A stretch of DNA of 64,000 nucleotides, taken from the NCBI GenBank assembly GCA_004194705.1, contig SADC01001222.1, positions 68,362-132,361 of the forward strand, in the 5' to 3' direction. The position numbers and the translations under genes were made by a program. Source of the stretch: Ditylenchus dipsaci. Its lineage: Eukaryota; Nematoda; Chromadorea; Rhabditida; Anguinidae. The notes beneath the pieces were generated by a model that ran no database searches, had not been told where the DNA came from, and saw nothing but the letters and a program-made list of their open reading frames with translations. This document shows positions 22,363-35,800 of this stretch, one piece after another. Numbering within the stretch: the stretch's first letter is position 1; each line of letters opens with the position of its first letter.

Positions 22363-25300
22363 GGTTAATCATTTTTTCTGTGGCAAATTTACTTTTTTTT
22401 TGTGGCAAAAATGTTTTTCTGTGGCAAATTTACTTTTTTTTTGTGGCAAAAATGTTTTTTGTGGCAAATTTATTTTTTAGCTAATTTACTTTTTTTGAAA
22501 TATTTAAACCGAGAGCTGAAAAAAGGAACAAAAGAGAAAAGATACCTGAGGCCAGAGCGAAGGATGACAGCTTTAAACCGAGAGCTGAAAAAAGGAACAA
22601 AGAGAGAAGATACCTGAGGCCAGAGCGAAGGATGACAGCTTTAAACCGAGAGCTGAAAAAAGGAACAAAAGAGAGAAGATACCTGAGGCCAGAGCGAAGG
22701 ATGACAGCTTTAAACCGAGAGCTGAAAAAGGGAACAAAAGAGAGAAGATACCTGAGGCCAGAGCGAAGGATGACAGCTTTAAACCGAGAGCTGAAAAAGG
22801 GAACAAAAGAGAGAAGATACCTGAGGCCAGAGCGAAGGATGACAGCTTTAAACCGAGAGCTGAAAAAGGGAACAAAAGAGAGAAGATACCTGAGGCCAGA
22901 GCGAAGGATGACAGCTTTAAACCGAGAGCTGAAAAGGGAACAAAAGAGAGAAGATACCTGAGGCCAGAGCGAAGGATGACTGCTTTAAACGAGAGCTGAA
23001 AAAGAGAACAAAAGAGAGAAGATACCTGAGGCCAGAGCGAAGGATGACAGCTTTAAACCGAGAGCTGAAAAAAGGAACAAAAGAGAGAAGATACCTGAGG
23101 CCAGAGCGAAGGATGACAGCTTAAACCGAGAGCTGAAAAAAGGAACAAAAGAGAGAAGATACCTGAGGCCAGAGCGAAGGATGACAGCTTTAAACCGAGA
23201 GCTGAAAAAAGGAACAAAAGAGAGAAGATACCTGAGGCCAGAGCGAAGGATGACAGCTTTAAACCGAGAGCTGAAAAAAGGAACAAAAGAGAGAAGATAC
23301 CTGAGGCCAGAGCGAAGGATGACAGCTTTAAACCGAGAGCTGAAAAAGGAACAAAAGAGAGAAGATACCTGAGGCCAGAGCGAAGGATGACAGCTTAAAC
23401 CGAGAGCTGAAAAAAGGAACAAAAGAGAGAAGATACCTGAGGCCAGAGCGAAGGATGACAGCTTTAAACCGAGAGCTGAAAAAAGGAACAAAAGAGAGAA
23501 GATACCTGAGGCCAGAGCGAAGGATGACAGCTTTAAACCGAGAGCTGAAAAGGGAACAAAAGAGAGAAGATACCTGAGGCCAGAGCGAAGGATGACAGCT
23601 TTAAACCGAGAGCTGAAAAAGGGAACAAAAGAGAGAAGATACCTGAGGCCAGAGCGAAGGATGACAGCTTTAAACCGAGAGCTGAAAAAGGGAACAAAAA
23701 AGAGAAGATACCTGAGGCCAGAGCGAAGGATGACAGCTTTAAACCGAGAGCTGAAAAGGAACAAAAGAGAGAAGATACCTGAGGCCAGAGCAAAGGATGA
23801 CAGCTTTAAACCGAGAGCTGAAAAAGGGAACAAAAGAGAGAAGATACCTGAGGCCAGAGCGAAGGATGACAGCTTTAAACCGAGAGCTGAAAAAGGAACA
23901 AAAGAGAGAAGATACCTGAGGCAGAGCGAAGGATGACATCTTTAAACCGAGAGCTGAAAAAAGGAACAAAAGAGAGAAGATACCTGAGGCCAGAGCGAAG
24001 GATGACAGCTTTAAACCGAGAGCTGAAAAAAGGAACAAAAGAGAGAAGATACCTGAGGCCAGAGCGAAGGATGACAGCTTTAAACCGAGAGCTGAAAAAA
24101 GGAACAAAGAGAGAAGATACCTGAGGCCAGAGCGAAGGATGACAGCTTTAAACCGAGAGCTGAAAAAAGGAACAAAAGAGAGAAGATACCTGAGGCCAGA
24201 GCGAAGGATGACAGCTTTAAACCGAGAGCTGAAAAAAGGAACAAAAGAGAGAAGATACCTGAGGCCAGAGCGAAGGATGACAGCTTTAAACCGAGAGCTG
24301 AAAAAGGGAACAAAAGAGAGAAGATACCTGAGGCCAGAGCGAAGGATGACAGCTTTAAACCGAGAGCTGAAAAAGGGAACAAAGAGAGAAGATACCTGAG
24401 GCCAGAGCGAAGGATGACAGCTTTAAACCGAGAGCTGAAAAAGGGAACAAAAAGAGAAGATACCTGAGGCCAGAGCGAAGGATGACAGCTTTAAACCGAG
24501 AGCTGAAAAAGGGAACAAAAGAGAGAAGATACCTGAGGCCAGAGCAAAGGATGACAGCTTTAAACCGAGAGCTGAAAAAGGAACAAAAGAGAGAAGATAC
24601 CTGAGGCCAGAGCGAAGGATGACAGCTTTAAACCGAGAGCTGAAAAAGGGAACAAAAGAGAAGATACCTGAGGCCAGAGCGAAGGATGACAGCTTTAAAC
24701 CGAGAGCTGAAAAGGGAACAAAAGAGAAGATACCTGAGGCCAGAGCGAAGGATGACAGCTTTAAACCGAGAGCTGAAAAAGGGAACAAAAGAGAGAAGAT
24801 ACCTGAGGCCAGAGCGAAGGATGACAGCTTTAAACCGAGAGCTGAAAAAGGGAACAAAAGAGAGAAGATACCTGAGGCCAGAGCGAAGGATGACAGCTTT
24901 AAACCGAGAGCTGAAAAAGGGAACAAAAGAGAGAAGATACCTGAGGCCAGAGCGAAGGATGACAGCTTTAAACCGAGAGCTGAAAAAGGGAACAAAAGAG
25001 AGAAGATACCTGAGGCCAGAGCGAAGGATGACAGCTTTAAACCGAGAGCTGAAAAAGGGAACAAAAGAGAGAAGATACCTGAGGCCAGAGCGAAGGATGA
25101 CAGCTTTAAACCGAGAGCTGAAAAAAGGAACAAAAGAGAGAAGATACCTGAGGCCAGAGCGAAGGATGACAGCTTTAAACCGAGAGCTGAAAAAGGGAAC
25201 AAAAGAGAGAAGATACCTGAGTCCAGAGATAAGGATGACAGCTTTAAACCGAGAGCTGAAAAGGGAACAAAAGAGAGAAGATACCTGAGGCCAGAGCGAA

Positions 25301-26032
25301 GGATGACAGCTTTAAACCGAGAGCTGAAAAAAGGAACAAAAGAGAGAAGATACGGCAAATTTACTTTTTTTGTAGCAAATCCGATTTTCGTCTGTAGCAC
25401 ATATACTTGAGTTAGTGTGCTTATTTTTTCATCCTAAATTCTCAAAACTTGTATTCTGAGTCTATGAAAGACTTGGACTTCATGAAAGACAGGTGGATTC
25501 ATTGCTGGTAAAGCAGCCGGGCTCTAGGTCTAATCTAGCACACACACCTGGCACACTCTCGGCTGCTTCATGGCTCAACATCCTCTGATGGATCAGTTAT
25601 GAAATTCTTAAATTCAAGCTTACCGGATTTACCATCAGTACAATGCATGATGATAATTCCATCAACCTTAGCCACATTTCGCTCCACCACTTTGAGAAGA
25701 GCAACACTTCAGTCCGTACGCTTTTGGATCTTAACGGGCTTTTCTTGTGAAGGCCGAAATAGCCGGGTACAAGCGGGATCTTCTGCCAACTGCCTATGAT
25801 CTTTCAGGAATTTGCAATTTTTGGGTGCTGGACCAAACCGAAATTCTCAGTTCACTTTTCTCGTAAACCGGTTTTCAGTCTAAAAAGATTGAAAAAAAAT
25901 ATCAACAGATATATATATATCTTTCTGAAACTTTTAGAAATAAATAAGTACACTAACTCAAGTATATGTGCTACAGACGAAAATCGGATTTGCTACAAAA
26001 AAAAGTAAATTTGCCACAAAAAAAGATTAACC
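22363..26032. mobile_element. 3.7-kb fold-back, 9-bp TSD TAAATTATT
   Basis: Ends GGTTAATC and GATTAACC continue into inverted TGTGGCAAATTTAC words. The flanks are identical TAAATTATT (22354-22362 and 26033-26041). The left part holds the 69-bp array. The right part is a stem of about 65 bp (25355-25418 with 25950-26015) around a 530-bp loop with no supportable gene. Confidence 0.8.
22500..25353. repeat. 69-bp tandem repeat, about 41 copies
   Basis: The unit contains AAACCGAGAGCTGAAAAA, GGAACAAAAGAGAGAAGATA and CCTGAGGCCAGAGCGAAGGA. Because 69 is a multiple of three, long frames run through it on both strands; I regard them as by-products. The main difference between copies is the length of the A and G runs (AAAAAAGG, AAAAAGGG, AAAAGGG). 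Confidence 0.95.
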
Positions 26033-26209
26033 TAAATTATTTCTTTTTACCAGTAAATTTGAATTTCAAACAAATATTTATTTCTACCAGTAAATTACTG
26101 ATTTCCACTATTTGAGTAATTAGTATTCAGAGTATTTTCTATGATAAAATGTTTTTTGAATTGAACATTTTTGATCTGACATTTGTTGCATAGATATTTT
26201 TTAAGTTTT

Positions 26210-26865
26210 TAGAAAATAGCCGTAACTTTTTACATACCAAATACTTTTGTAACCTTCAAATTGTATCTTGAAGAAGAGTAACAGGGCTATCTTTTGACTG
26301 ATTATTAGCCCGGATTATATTTTAATTTGTAGCTGAAAAACCCCCAATGATTGCAATGTGAGCCTTTGATTGAGACCTACTTTTGAATGGCTATAACTGT
26401 GTTATAACTGTACAGAATGACCGTAGACTAAAGTTCCTTCTGTGGGAAATTCTACAGAGATTCCGAAACTGCAAAATAAATATGAAAAAACTTTTTTCAC
26501 GAAAATTTATGGCCTCTCAAAGAAAAGTTACTCTTTAAACCTGTTTTCGCCATTATTGCAATGCAGATTGTTAATTTCCAAATTTAAACCTAGGATTTAG
26601 GTCAGTTTGCTTATAAACTGCCTTTTTTATCTTGAGACTAACTGTGAAATTCCGAATTCCTCTAAAGACACATTCAAAATTCGAAAAATTCAACATTTGA
26701 ATAACTTTTGTCGAATTTTGAATTTGTTGAATTGAATAACCTTGGGGATTTTTCAGCTATGAATTAAAAGGTAATCCGAGCAATTAGAAAGCTTCTCATC
26801 TACAATATACAATTTGAAGGTTACAAAAGTATTGCGTATATAAAAAGTTGTGGCTATTTTCTGTA
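26210..26865. mobile_element. Fold-back repeat
   Basis: AAATAGCCGTAACTTTTTAC and the following TTTGTAACCTTCAAATTGTAT near 26212 pair with ATACAATTTGAAGGTTACAA and AAAAGTTGTGGCTATTT near 26860. The arms are about 150 bp. No duplication of flanks recognised. Confidence 0.55.
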
Positions 26866-27339
26866 TTTTAGTGCCAGAAGAAAATATTTTGAAAAATCAA
26901 ATTTTCAAAGCTCTCGAGCGAAACTTTTTTGTTGAAAATTTTTCAAATCAAACATACCATCGTGTTCAGCGTGAAATTTTGAATCTAAAAAACCTAAGCC
27001 TAAGCTTGACAAGCTGGGTGTTAGCCATAAAACTACGGTCAAGAAACTACAAAAAATGACTTTTTGACATTTATCTTGACCTATAAATTTTTTGTGCTCT
27101 TTCCGTGTGTATTTTCAGACTTCCATTATTCACCCAAAGTAGTGGACTTTTAAGTCATTTAAACATGGTGAAAAATTGATATTTTTGTAGACTTAATTTC
27201 GGCTTCTGCTAAAGGTGATGGCGTGCTGAGGTAACATAACGAGAGTAAACAGTTTTGATGGGGCGCAGTTGACTCGCCAACGCAACAACTTACCGACGCA
27301 AAAAAACTCGCCAACGTCAAACTTCGCCAACGTTAGATC

Positions 27340-29170
27340 TTGCCAACGGCAAGACTACTATCGAAAAACTCGCCAACAAAAAATTCGATTTTATGGACTC
27401 CCTCATAGAAGGGGCAAAGCTTTTCCTTGCTGCTAAAAGACTTCTTTTTGCTCCCAAAGGACTTTTTTTTGCTGCTAATTTTGTCTGCTGCAAAAAGACT
27501 TTTTTTTGCTCCAAGAAGACTTTTTTTTGCTGCAAAAAGACTTTTCGTGCTGCAAAAAGACTTTTTTTTGCTGCTAAAATACTTTTTTTTGATGCTAAAA
27601 TACTTTTTTTGCTGCAAATATTCTTTTGCTTCACATGCCTTCTTCGCAGCATTTTTCACTAGGAATATCAATTATTATACATATTTTGCGGTCAATTCGT
27701 TTACAGTCAATGCGTCTACAGTCAATTCGTGCATTCGCCAATTCGTCCACAGATCAATTAATCACACTTTCGAAACCTAGGTAGTTCCTTATTCTCCAGG
27801 TGGGGTCCGGCTGAACAACTTAAGTACCGCCTAAAAATTTCGCGGCAAAAACCGACTTTTCATACACACTAAATCACTCAAGGCACTGCTCTAGGCATGA
27901 TATAATTATATACATCCTCAATCTGAATGATTCCCTTAATTTTAAGGTCGACTACCTGGTACTTATGCATTTCGGGGGCAAAAATTAAATAAAAACTTAA
28001 ATTTTGGTTGAATTTTTTTCCAAAAAATTGATTTTTCATTTAGGAAGGTGTCAGAAAATAGCTTTAAATCATTCTGAGCGTAAAAAAGTTACTTAGCAGA
28101 TGTTTAAACACTTTTCTCAAATCAATATAAAGTCCGCCCCCCCTCCCCGTCCAAGTGCATATGTCGCGACTACCTTAAAGTGGGTACTGTTTTTTAAATA
28201 AATAACCCAGGGTATTAAAGATTCTAGGTAGTCAAAACAGGATTTTGGTCTCAACAAACTGTTTTCAGCACACAATTTTGGGTTGAATAGCATGGTTTAT
28301 TCGTTCCTAAGAAATAATAAAAGTTTTGTGGACAAATTGACCGCAAAATATGTATAATAATTGATATTTCTAGTGAAAAATGCTGCGAAGAAGGCATGTG
28401 AAGCAAAAGAATATTTGCAGCAAAAAAAGTATTTTAGCAGCAAAAAAAAGTATTTTAGCAGCAAAAAAAAGTCTTTTTGCAGCACGAAAAGTCTTTTTGC
28501 AGCAAAAAAAAGTCTTCTTGGAGCAAAAAAAAGTCTTTTGCAGCAGACAAAATTAGGGTGCATAGACGTTTGGCGAATATGAAACTTTTTTCAAATTCGC
28601 GAAACGTTTGGCGAATTTGAAACTCAAAAGAGTAAAATATCTCTAAGGGTATATATGGAGATACTTATTTAGACATATTAAGGGTATTTGGCCGCTTCGC
28701 GCCAAAGACCAGCACACTCCACATTGCAAGGGATAGGGGTACATACATGTGTTAACCCCTGACCCTTGCAATGTGGAATATGCTAGACTTTGGCCATCAC
28801 ATTCAGCCAAATACCTTGATATGTCTAAATAAGTATCTCCATATATACCCTTAGAGATATTTTACTCTTTTGAGTTTCAAATTCGCCAAACGTTTCGCGA
28901 ATTTGAAAAAAGTTTCATATTCGCCAAACGTCTATACCCCAAAATTAGCAGCAAAAAAAAGTCCTTTGGGAGCAAAAAAAAGTCTTTTTGCAGCAAAAAA
29001 AGTCTTTTTGGCGCAAAAAAAAGTCTTTTTGCAGCAAAAAAATTAGCAGCAAAAAAAGTCCTTTGGGAGCAAAAAGAAGTCTTTTAGCAGCAAGGAAAAG
29101 CTTTGCCCTCATAGAAGAAGTCCGTCTAATCAAATTTTTCGTTCGCGAGTTTTGCCGTTGGTGTTTAAGA
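27340..29170. mobile_element. Nested fold-back with GCTGCAAAAAGACTTTTTTT arms
   Basis: The left arm 27415-27660 and right parts 28340-28556 and 28949-29110 are inverted tandem copies of (T)TGCTGCAAAAAGACTTTTTTT. Flanking CCAACGGCAA..CTCGC and CATAGAAG texts are also inverted. The element 28557-28940 is inserted in the right part. Confidence 0.65.
28557..28940. mobile_element. hAT-like MITE, TSD AAAATTAG
   Basis: A 384-bp inverted repeat (GGTGCATAGACGTTTGGCG and CGCCAAACGTCTATACCCC) with identical 8-bp flanks AAAATTAG (28549-28556 and 28941-28948). Arms of about 130 bp are nearly perfect and include repeated AACGTTTGGCGAAT. Confidence 0.85.
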
Positions 29171-29456
29171 GCTGGTGCCCGGAAATTCCAAAATTTCTTC
29201 TTAATCATTGAACTTCTGTTCGGATTTTTAAACTTGGTTTCTGCTAAAAAGGGCTAAAATTTAATTTTAGGCAAAGTTTTGTTAGACACCAAGTTAAAAA
29301 TGTTAATAGTTAAATGATTAGATTGATTTCGCCAAGTTAATTTTTTGTTAAAGTTTTGATCTTATTGTCTGCTGAGGCTGGTTAAGACTTGAAATATATT
29401 GTAAGCTAGAAAGTTCAACCCAGACAATTCCGATAGGATACAAATATTAACAAGGC

Positions 29457-29462
29457 TTTATT
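29457..29462 (-). promoter_or_regulatory. Candidate poly(A) signal of VPS13D
   Basis: AATAAA on the minus strand about 300 nt after the VPS13D stop codon at 29763. The interval between holds no other feature. Confidence 0.35.
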
Positions 29463-29762
29463 AATTAACCCGAAATATGCAAACCACTATTAATACATAC
29501 ATGAACTGGTATAAAAAATATCCCTCAAAAATATGCTGGTGTTGAGTGCCTTTTAAGAGCTAAAACTGGTTCACTCCAACTTTGCTTACAAAACAAGTCA
29601 AGACTAGGCAAATGACTACAGGAACTCATAAACAAGCTAAGTGAACAAACATGACACAATCCAAGATTACAAAATCAAAAATACCAGCTATTTTCAACTG
29701 GCTAAATAAAACAATTTTACATCATTCTGTCCAAATCACTTGCTCAATCTAGGCTTCTGCTG

Positions 29763-32700
29763 CTAAGGCTCCAAAGCTTCTTCTTCCTCCTCCTGCTCTT
29801 CTTGTTGTTCAATTACGGCTGTCAGGGTGCGTTTAGAGTGGTCGTAAAGCTGTTTGGCACGTAGAATCATATCGCACAACCGCAAGCCCACCTCCTTGTT
29901 CATGCACAGTATTGGGGGTTGGTTTTGACTGATGGGGGTTAGTCTTCTGGCTAGCGAGGAGGATTGGTTGGAATAGCTGATTTCTGAATATAAATGGATT
30001 GAAATACATCCCTGTTATACACCCCTTTAGATTTTTTTGTCATTTTTCAGAAACCCAAATCTTTTTTATTTTTGAGTTTTTACGTCAAAATCTTTTTTTG
30101 CTACAAAATGGCAATAAACACTTGATAAAATGACTCTTTTCTTCAAAAATGGTGAAAAGTTTTTTTGGCCAATATGCTTTTTTGTAAAAAATCGAAGATT
30201 ATTGGTATAGGTCACCGAAGTCGAGGGTGTAGCCTTATTGGAGAAAATACGGAATTCAACGTGTAATTTAATGTTCTTTTTTCTAAAATTTACCAATTTG
30301 AACCATTCCAGGTGGAGTGGTTCTGGTTTGTGTGTGAGGTGCAGGATGTATGCTCTTCAAGCACTTGTAAGCCACTCTTTGAATCACTGAGCCTGGTTCA
30401 TGGTTGACCTGTTTGAGGATGTAGCATTGTTCAGAGCAGATCAGTGCTCTGTGGATTATGCGCTCCCGTTTGTACATGTGAACTAGCAACACCACCACAT
30501 CAAGCAGTCTAAAAGTAGGGCTTTTTGAATACATCTTATTCTCAAATCCACCCACAGTTCGCTCATAGAGTAAGAGTTGATCCTAAGTAGGTCTTGTTGT
30601 GCCTCAGCCAATTCTGTGGAATACAAAGGTAACAAAGACTGCAGGTTGGTGCAAACTCTGGAAGTCTAATTCTGTGGTCTGCAAAATGTGATTTGCGCAC
30701 TGAAAAGGAATGATTATATAGCTAAAATCAATTTTTGAATGCCAAATTCTACCGAGCGGTCCACCCACAGCCTCTTTGAAAGCAGATGCAGTTCCTTCTA
30801 ATAAGTCTAGAGCTCCCTGGAGGGGTTTGGTCACAGTGTCTACGGCTCCTGTGGTAACACCTCGGAATATTCCCTGAATTTGTAATTAGGCAAACAAAGA
30901 TTGTTGTTTACTAAACAATCTAATGCATGGTCTTCCAATTTAGGACTAACACGAACGGTTTCACAAATGAACAGAGCGTATCAAGGTATATTTTCGCAAG
31001 CGGTCATTTACTAATGCCAAAAATTTCTGCATAATGAGTGTTTTTATCGTAAAAGCTTTAAAAATAGCTGTTTTCTTACTGTAAAAGCCGAAATCTTCAA
31101 AAAAAATTAAAAATGTATCGACCTCCAAGCAGATTGTAATTGGGCGGATATTTCACACAAAAAGTCCAAAAAATTAATATGTAAGAAACTAACCGAAACT
31201 CCATCCTTCTGAGTGGCCGTAAAAGTGTTCTTGGCTATAGCAGTTAGACCTCCAAACACACCCACCCCCAGACCCTTGACCCCTCCATACAAATGGGATA
31301 AAGCAGTGGCATTGTCCGCACCCACAGCTGACTGACTCCTTAACATACGCCGACGCATGTGCTCGTGTTGCTGATCAAAAGTTAGGGAACCCACACCTTG
31401 CGCCATCGATGAGGCCATCTATACTAGGATTAAATTGTGTTAGAAAATGCTGTATTGTGTGTGGACAGTAATTTCGAACCTTGGAAATGCTGTTAGTGAC
31501 TCCGTAGCCAAGTCCAAACACAAACCCACCAACATCACCCTCGAATAGGAGACCTTGGAAACTTTCTTTGAGGTCAGTGGCTAAACCCAGGGATTTCCAA
31601 AGGCATCCATAGTGACCACGATGTTTAGAGTTTGCTTCTTGAGTTCAGCTAGAAAAATTGGATTTGATGTTTGCTGATTTTTTTGTTATTTTCGGTGTAA
31701 ATACACTGTTTAATTTGAAAAGAATTAGGCAGGAGCGTAGTATTTGTAATTCTGATATTTAAATATTATTCACTAACTAAATATCCTGAAAATCGCTTAC
31801 CCATATAAAACTTGCTCAGCGACTCCACCAAAAACTGCACAGTCTCGAAGTAGTGGAATTGTCGAAAAGCAGGCAGAGAAACTAAAGCGTTCTCAAAGCT
31901 GACAAGTTTGATGTTGAACTGTTCCTTGAGCCTTCTCAGCTCCATCGGCAGACTACTTTTACCGACTGTCATCACTGACAAGGACACATTACCCACCTCT
32001 AGGTCCAAAGTGCCAAAATAGCATCTTCGGGTAGGGTTGGCTGGATCATTCTTTTTCCAGGTTTCGGGCTCTATATCAGGTGGCGCTAGTAGCGCTTTGG
32101 GCTGGACACTGTGAGCTGTGCCTGTTTCTTGCACAAACTGGATAATTTTCCATAAAAGGGTTTCATCTAGCAGGATGCACAGATCACACAGTTTGATGCG
32201 GAAACTCTAAAATATTGAGACTTTTGTTTTTTTCTGCTGGTCAACATGCATTTATGATTAGACATAGGACATTTCGTGGTTCGTTTTTTCCCATTTTTTA
32301 TTTTTACAGTCGAATCTCTTTCAACTGGCATTCCTAAAAAGCTCGTTCCCACCTAGCGTTTGACACTTTTCATCCCAATCTTTGATTAGCCAGTCTGGTC
32401 CAAAACATCGCAACGATTCCGACTTTAACAATCGTTTTCCTCCATAAGGTTCCGCCGACCTCGATAAATCCGCGCCTGATTTTAAAAATAGAAACGTTTT
32501 CAGAAGGCTGAATATCTAAATTTAAAAAAATCTTTAGTGATATAAGGCTCGCTGAATATGAAAATCGTAGTTGGCTGAGAAGCTAAAAAAAGGCTCAAAA
32601 AAACCGGCTGTGGTTTACTCTAGTTTGTTGTTTGAAGTTAACAAAATTCGGTCCAGTATGACCAATTTTAGACCACAAGCTTGGACTCACATCAAAAGCA

Positions 32701-32861
32701 TCATAGTGTTGCATGGGTGTGCAGTTCAGTTCAATACTCAGCGCTGGTTTGACTGGAGGTCCATCTGCTGTTTGGCTATCTACTGCATCTGGTAAACACT
32801 CGCTTCTGGTATCGCAATAAAGCAATTGCCATCTGTCAGTGTTTAGCAACTGATTGTCTGC
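29763..32861 (-). CDS. VPS13D: VPS13D C-terminal (ATG2-C-like and PH-like) exons
   Basis: Exons 32861-32691, 32475-32353, 32206-31801 (SFRIKLCDLCILLDETLLWK… KLVSFENALVSLPAF), 31648-31480, 31418-31194, 30873-30753 (GAVDTVTKPLQGALDLLEGT), 30699-30294 (ERIIHRALICSEQCYILKQV, PH-like strand) and 29983-29763, which ends EEEEEALEP then TAG. The membrane-adsorption segment and PH-like domain target VPS13 proteins to organelles. Lost run bases explain breaks at about 31600 (CCC), 30640 (CC) and 30600 (GG). The phase around 32475-32353 remains unresolved. Confidence 0.9.
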
Positions 32862-35800
32862 CTGAATGCGGAAGGTTAATTCGATTAATCATACTTTTTT
32901 ATTCCTTTTTGATTTTTTCGATTATACTCAATTATATGATTATATACTTACTCATGCTTAAATAAGTTAAAAAAATAAATCCTAAATGTACTACGATGAA
33001 ACTATTAGAGTATGAGGCTTTAAAATAAAGTATCAACAAAGGAATAATTTTATAAAGCTGCATGAATAAGTTGCATGAACAGCTGCGAGTGGGGCTTCGA
33101 TTCATGAAAATAATAAATATTAATTTTAAAGAATTTTAATAATATTTAATTTTTAAAATAATATTTAAATTTTTTAAATAATAAATAAAATTTACCATAA
33201 ATTAGATCAAATAGTTTTTATAATAACTTAATTCTAATAATTATGGAATTTATGAAATAATTTTAATTTAGCTTAATTTAAACTATATCCAAATAGACTA
33301 TATCCAAACAATTTAAACTTTTAACTTAACTTTTAATAACATTAAATAATTATAATAACAAACTAATTTAACAATTATTAAATCTATAAAATAATTTTAA
33401 TTTGTCTTCTATTTCAATTCTATCCAAATAAGGAACCAGAAGGTTGGAAATTGTATAAAATTATTTAAAAATAGCAAATTTTAGATGTCAGAAACAAAAA
33501 AAAATTATTGGACAGGAGACCAGCTTTCTGAAGAAAAGTTTGAAGTACGTAAATCAAATAGACACTCTTGAAGTCTATAAGATGTTGGATTTGTAATTTC
33601 GCCAAAAAAAATTGTTTGACTTTCCAACAGCTAAAGGCACTAGCTCATTTTTTAACTATTTTTTAAAAAGTTTTAGCTAAATCAATAAAGTTCTCAAATT
33701 GTATTGTTGGCATTTTTTAAAGATTGATTCGTAGTGTCAAAATAATTAAGAACAACCTGGAGTGTGTCTACATGCCCATTGAATTGATATGTGTCAGCCT
33801 GTTTTAGCACGTGCATCTTGACCCCTTTAAACCTGAGATAGATCAGTTCCTCGTGGGCATTGTTGATCAGCGACACACCTATGCCGGCTTTCATGTCCAA
33901 GGTAGCGTTAAAGCTGAGCGGAGTTTGTCCACCGGCTTGAGACTGTTCTTCTAGCAGTCCAGGTCCACCAAAACTAGGGATAGATTTGGACCTAGTTATA
34001 CTAGTGGTAGATGCTTTCTTGTTTACTAAAGCCTCCAAAGCCCTGCCATGATCAGCTCTATCGGTGATGCGAACCACGAGGGTGGGCCCCACATGCAGAC
34101 ACTGCACATCCAGTACTCCACTCCCTGGTTTCTGCCTTTGGCGCCGGAAGTATTGGCTACTTTTTACATTGGATTCTATTAGGCCGGGGTCTGGAAAGTA
34201 GCGAGAAGACTGGCTTGGGCTGGATGTTTGAGCTCGGGGTGAGAGGAAGAGCGTTGAGTTTTTGGCTTCCACGTACCGATTTGGTAAGTTGCACTTAATT
34301 CGGTCGTCCTTAGAAAGATAAAATGTTGTTTTTGTAGTTGAATATCTTTTTTAGTATGCATACCTTAGTGAATATCCACTTCTGGGTGGCATCCCTGGCC
34401 GTGTTCCTCTTCAACATCATCAATGGACTACCAGCCTCTTTGCCTGCACTACCAAAACCTGCTGGTCTGCCCACTCCATCCAACACATCCAGCACATATC
34501 TCTCACCCTGTCTAGACCGGTTGTTCATGCCTATGTTTTCTAGGCATCCATCCTCAGCCTGTCTCCACAGTTGACTTTGACTGCTATCTGAAGTATTCAG
34601 TTTGCCGAGCATCACCTAAAATGTATCAGTTTTTATTTCTATTAACTTAAATATTTTTATAGTTGATCTATTGATGGTTAACTTATTTTTTTTTGGAGAG
34701 AACCACTTTTACCCTTGGGCCCCCTAAAGTCAATTGTTTCACAGTCAACCACTTCAATAGTTGACCACTTTCTTTAGCCAACCACTAGTGCGCTTATCCT
34801 TTTCCTACAGTTAACCATCCCTAATCAACTAAAATCAAAGGCTGCCTAGAATATTCAAATGAAAAAATACTGTTGTGCTCCTGACTAACCTTTCCTTCTT
34901 TCAATGCCAGTAACACTAACTCCTGGTCGTCAGTGAAGCAGTTGTTATCACCGGAAGAGGTGGACAGTGTTCTTTTCTTGCGGTCAAACGAGGCAGCATA
35001 CTGTACATAAATGTGGTTCTCATAGACTAGCGGTTTACCCTGTCCTGACATTGAGGGGTCATAACTATGGGATTTGTTCTCGTAAACCTGCAGAGTTAGC
35101 AACTTGCTCGCATACAGATCGTCCCAAGCATAATCCACCGAAGAGTTGGCTTTGCATATGGTGCGAAGATGGTGGTCCAGTATGCGGTGGTGTGGTTGGT
35201 TGCCTGTTTCTGAAGTAGCATTGTTATAGTGTTGATGGTAGAGCACAGGCACATTCGACAGGTTTTCCAGCCTGATGGGTGCAGGGAAGTAGTGGGCGTC
35301 AGAGAAAGTAATCCAGAAAGAGGCATTGGACAAAGTAATTTCGACTCGAAGGAAGCGAGGGGTTTCGTCTCGGTCTCTGAAAAAAGAAATTGTGGAATAG
35401 GAAAGAGGTCTAGAACTTATTTGGCTTTCAAGTTATAACTAGCCTCGAAAAATTTTCTGAGACAAAGACAATGGGAGGAGGGTCTGAGAGGAAAGGCAGA
35501 ATGAGGAGCAGAAACGTTTCTGCCGAAAAGTGACCAAAGAGTATTACTTCTATAATCTAAAACGCGGCAGAAAGGCGAGTTCGCCCAGGGCAGAATCGCG
35601 AATCACGTTTCTGCCTCTTTTTGCCTTTTTTAATTTTTTTCCTAAGCTTGTCTCTTTGACTCCCCATTCTTGTTGTATTTAAAAAAAGTTATATGCGGCG
35701 CTTTATATGTTACATAGTTCAGAATCGCAATACGAAATGCTACTAACCTCATGGTAACATGAAAAGATCCTATCTGGTCTATCCTAAATGGACAGCTCCA

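Noticed and set aside
22573..25410. Long frames of 200-325 codons on both strands
   Set aside because: They are produced by the 69-bp tandem repeat, whose length is a multiple of three. They overlap each other on both strands and have no start context, splice sites or known domain.
27317..28582. Lys/Phe-rich frames of about 110 codons
   Set aside because: They read the GCTGCAAAAAGACTTTTTTT words of a fold-back arm and appear on both strands.
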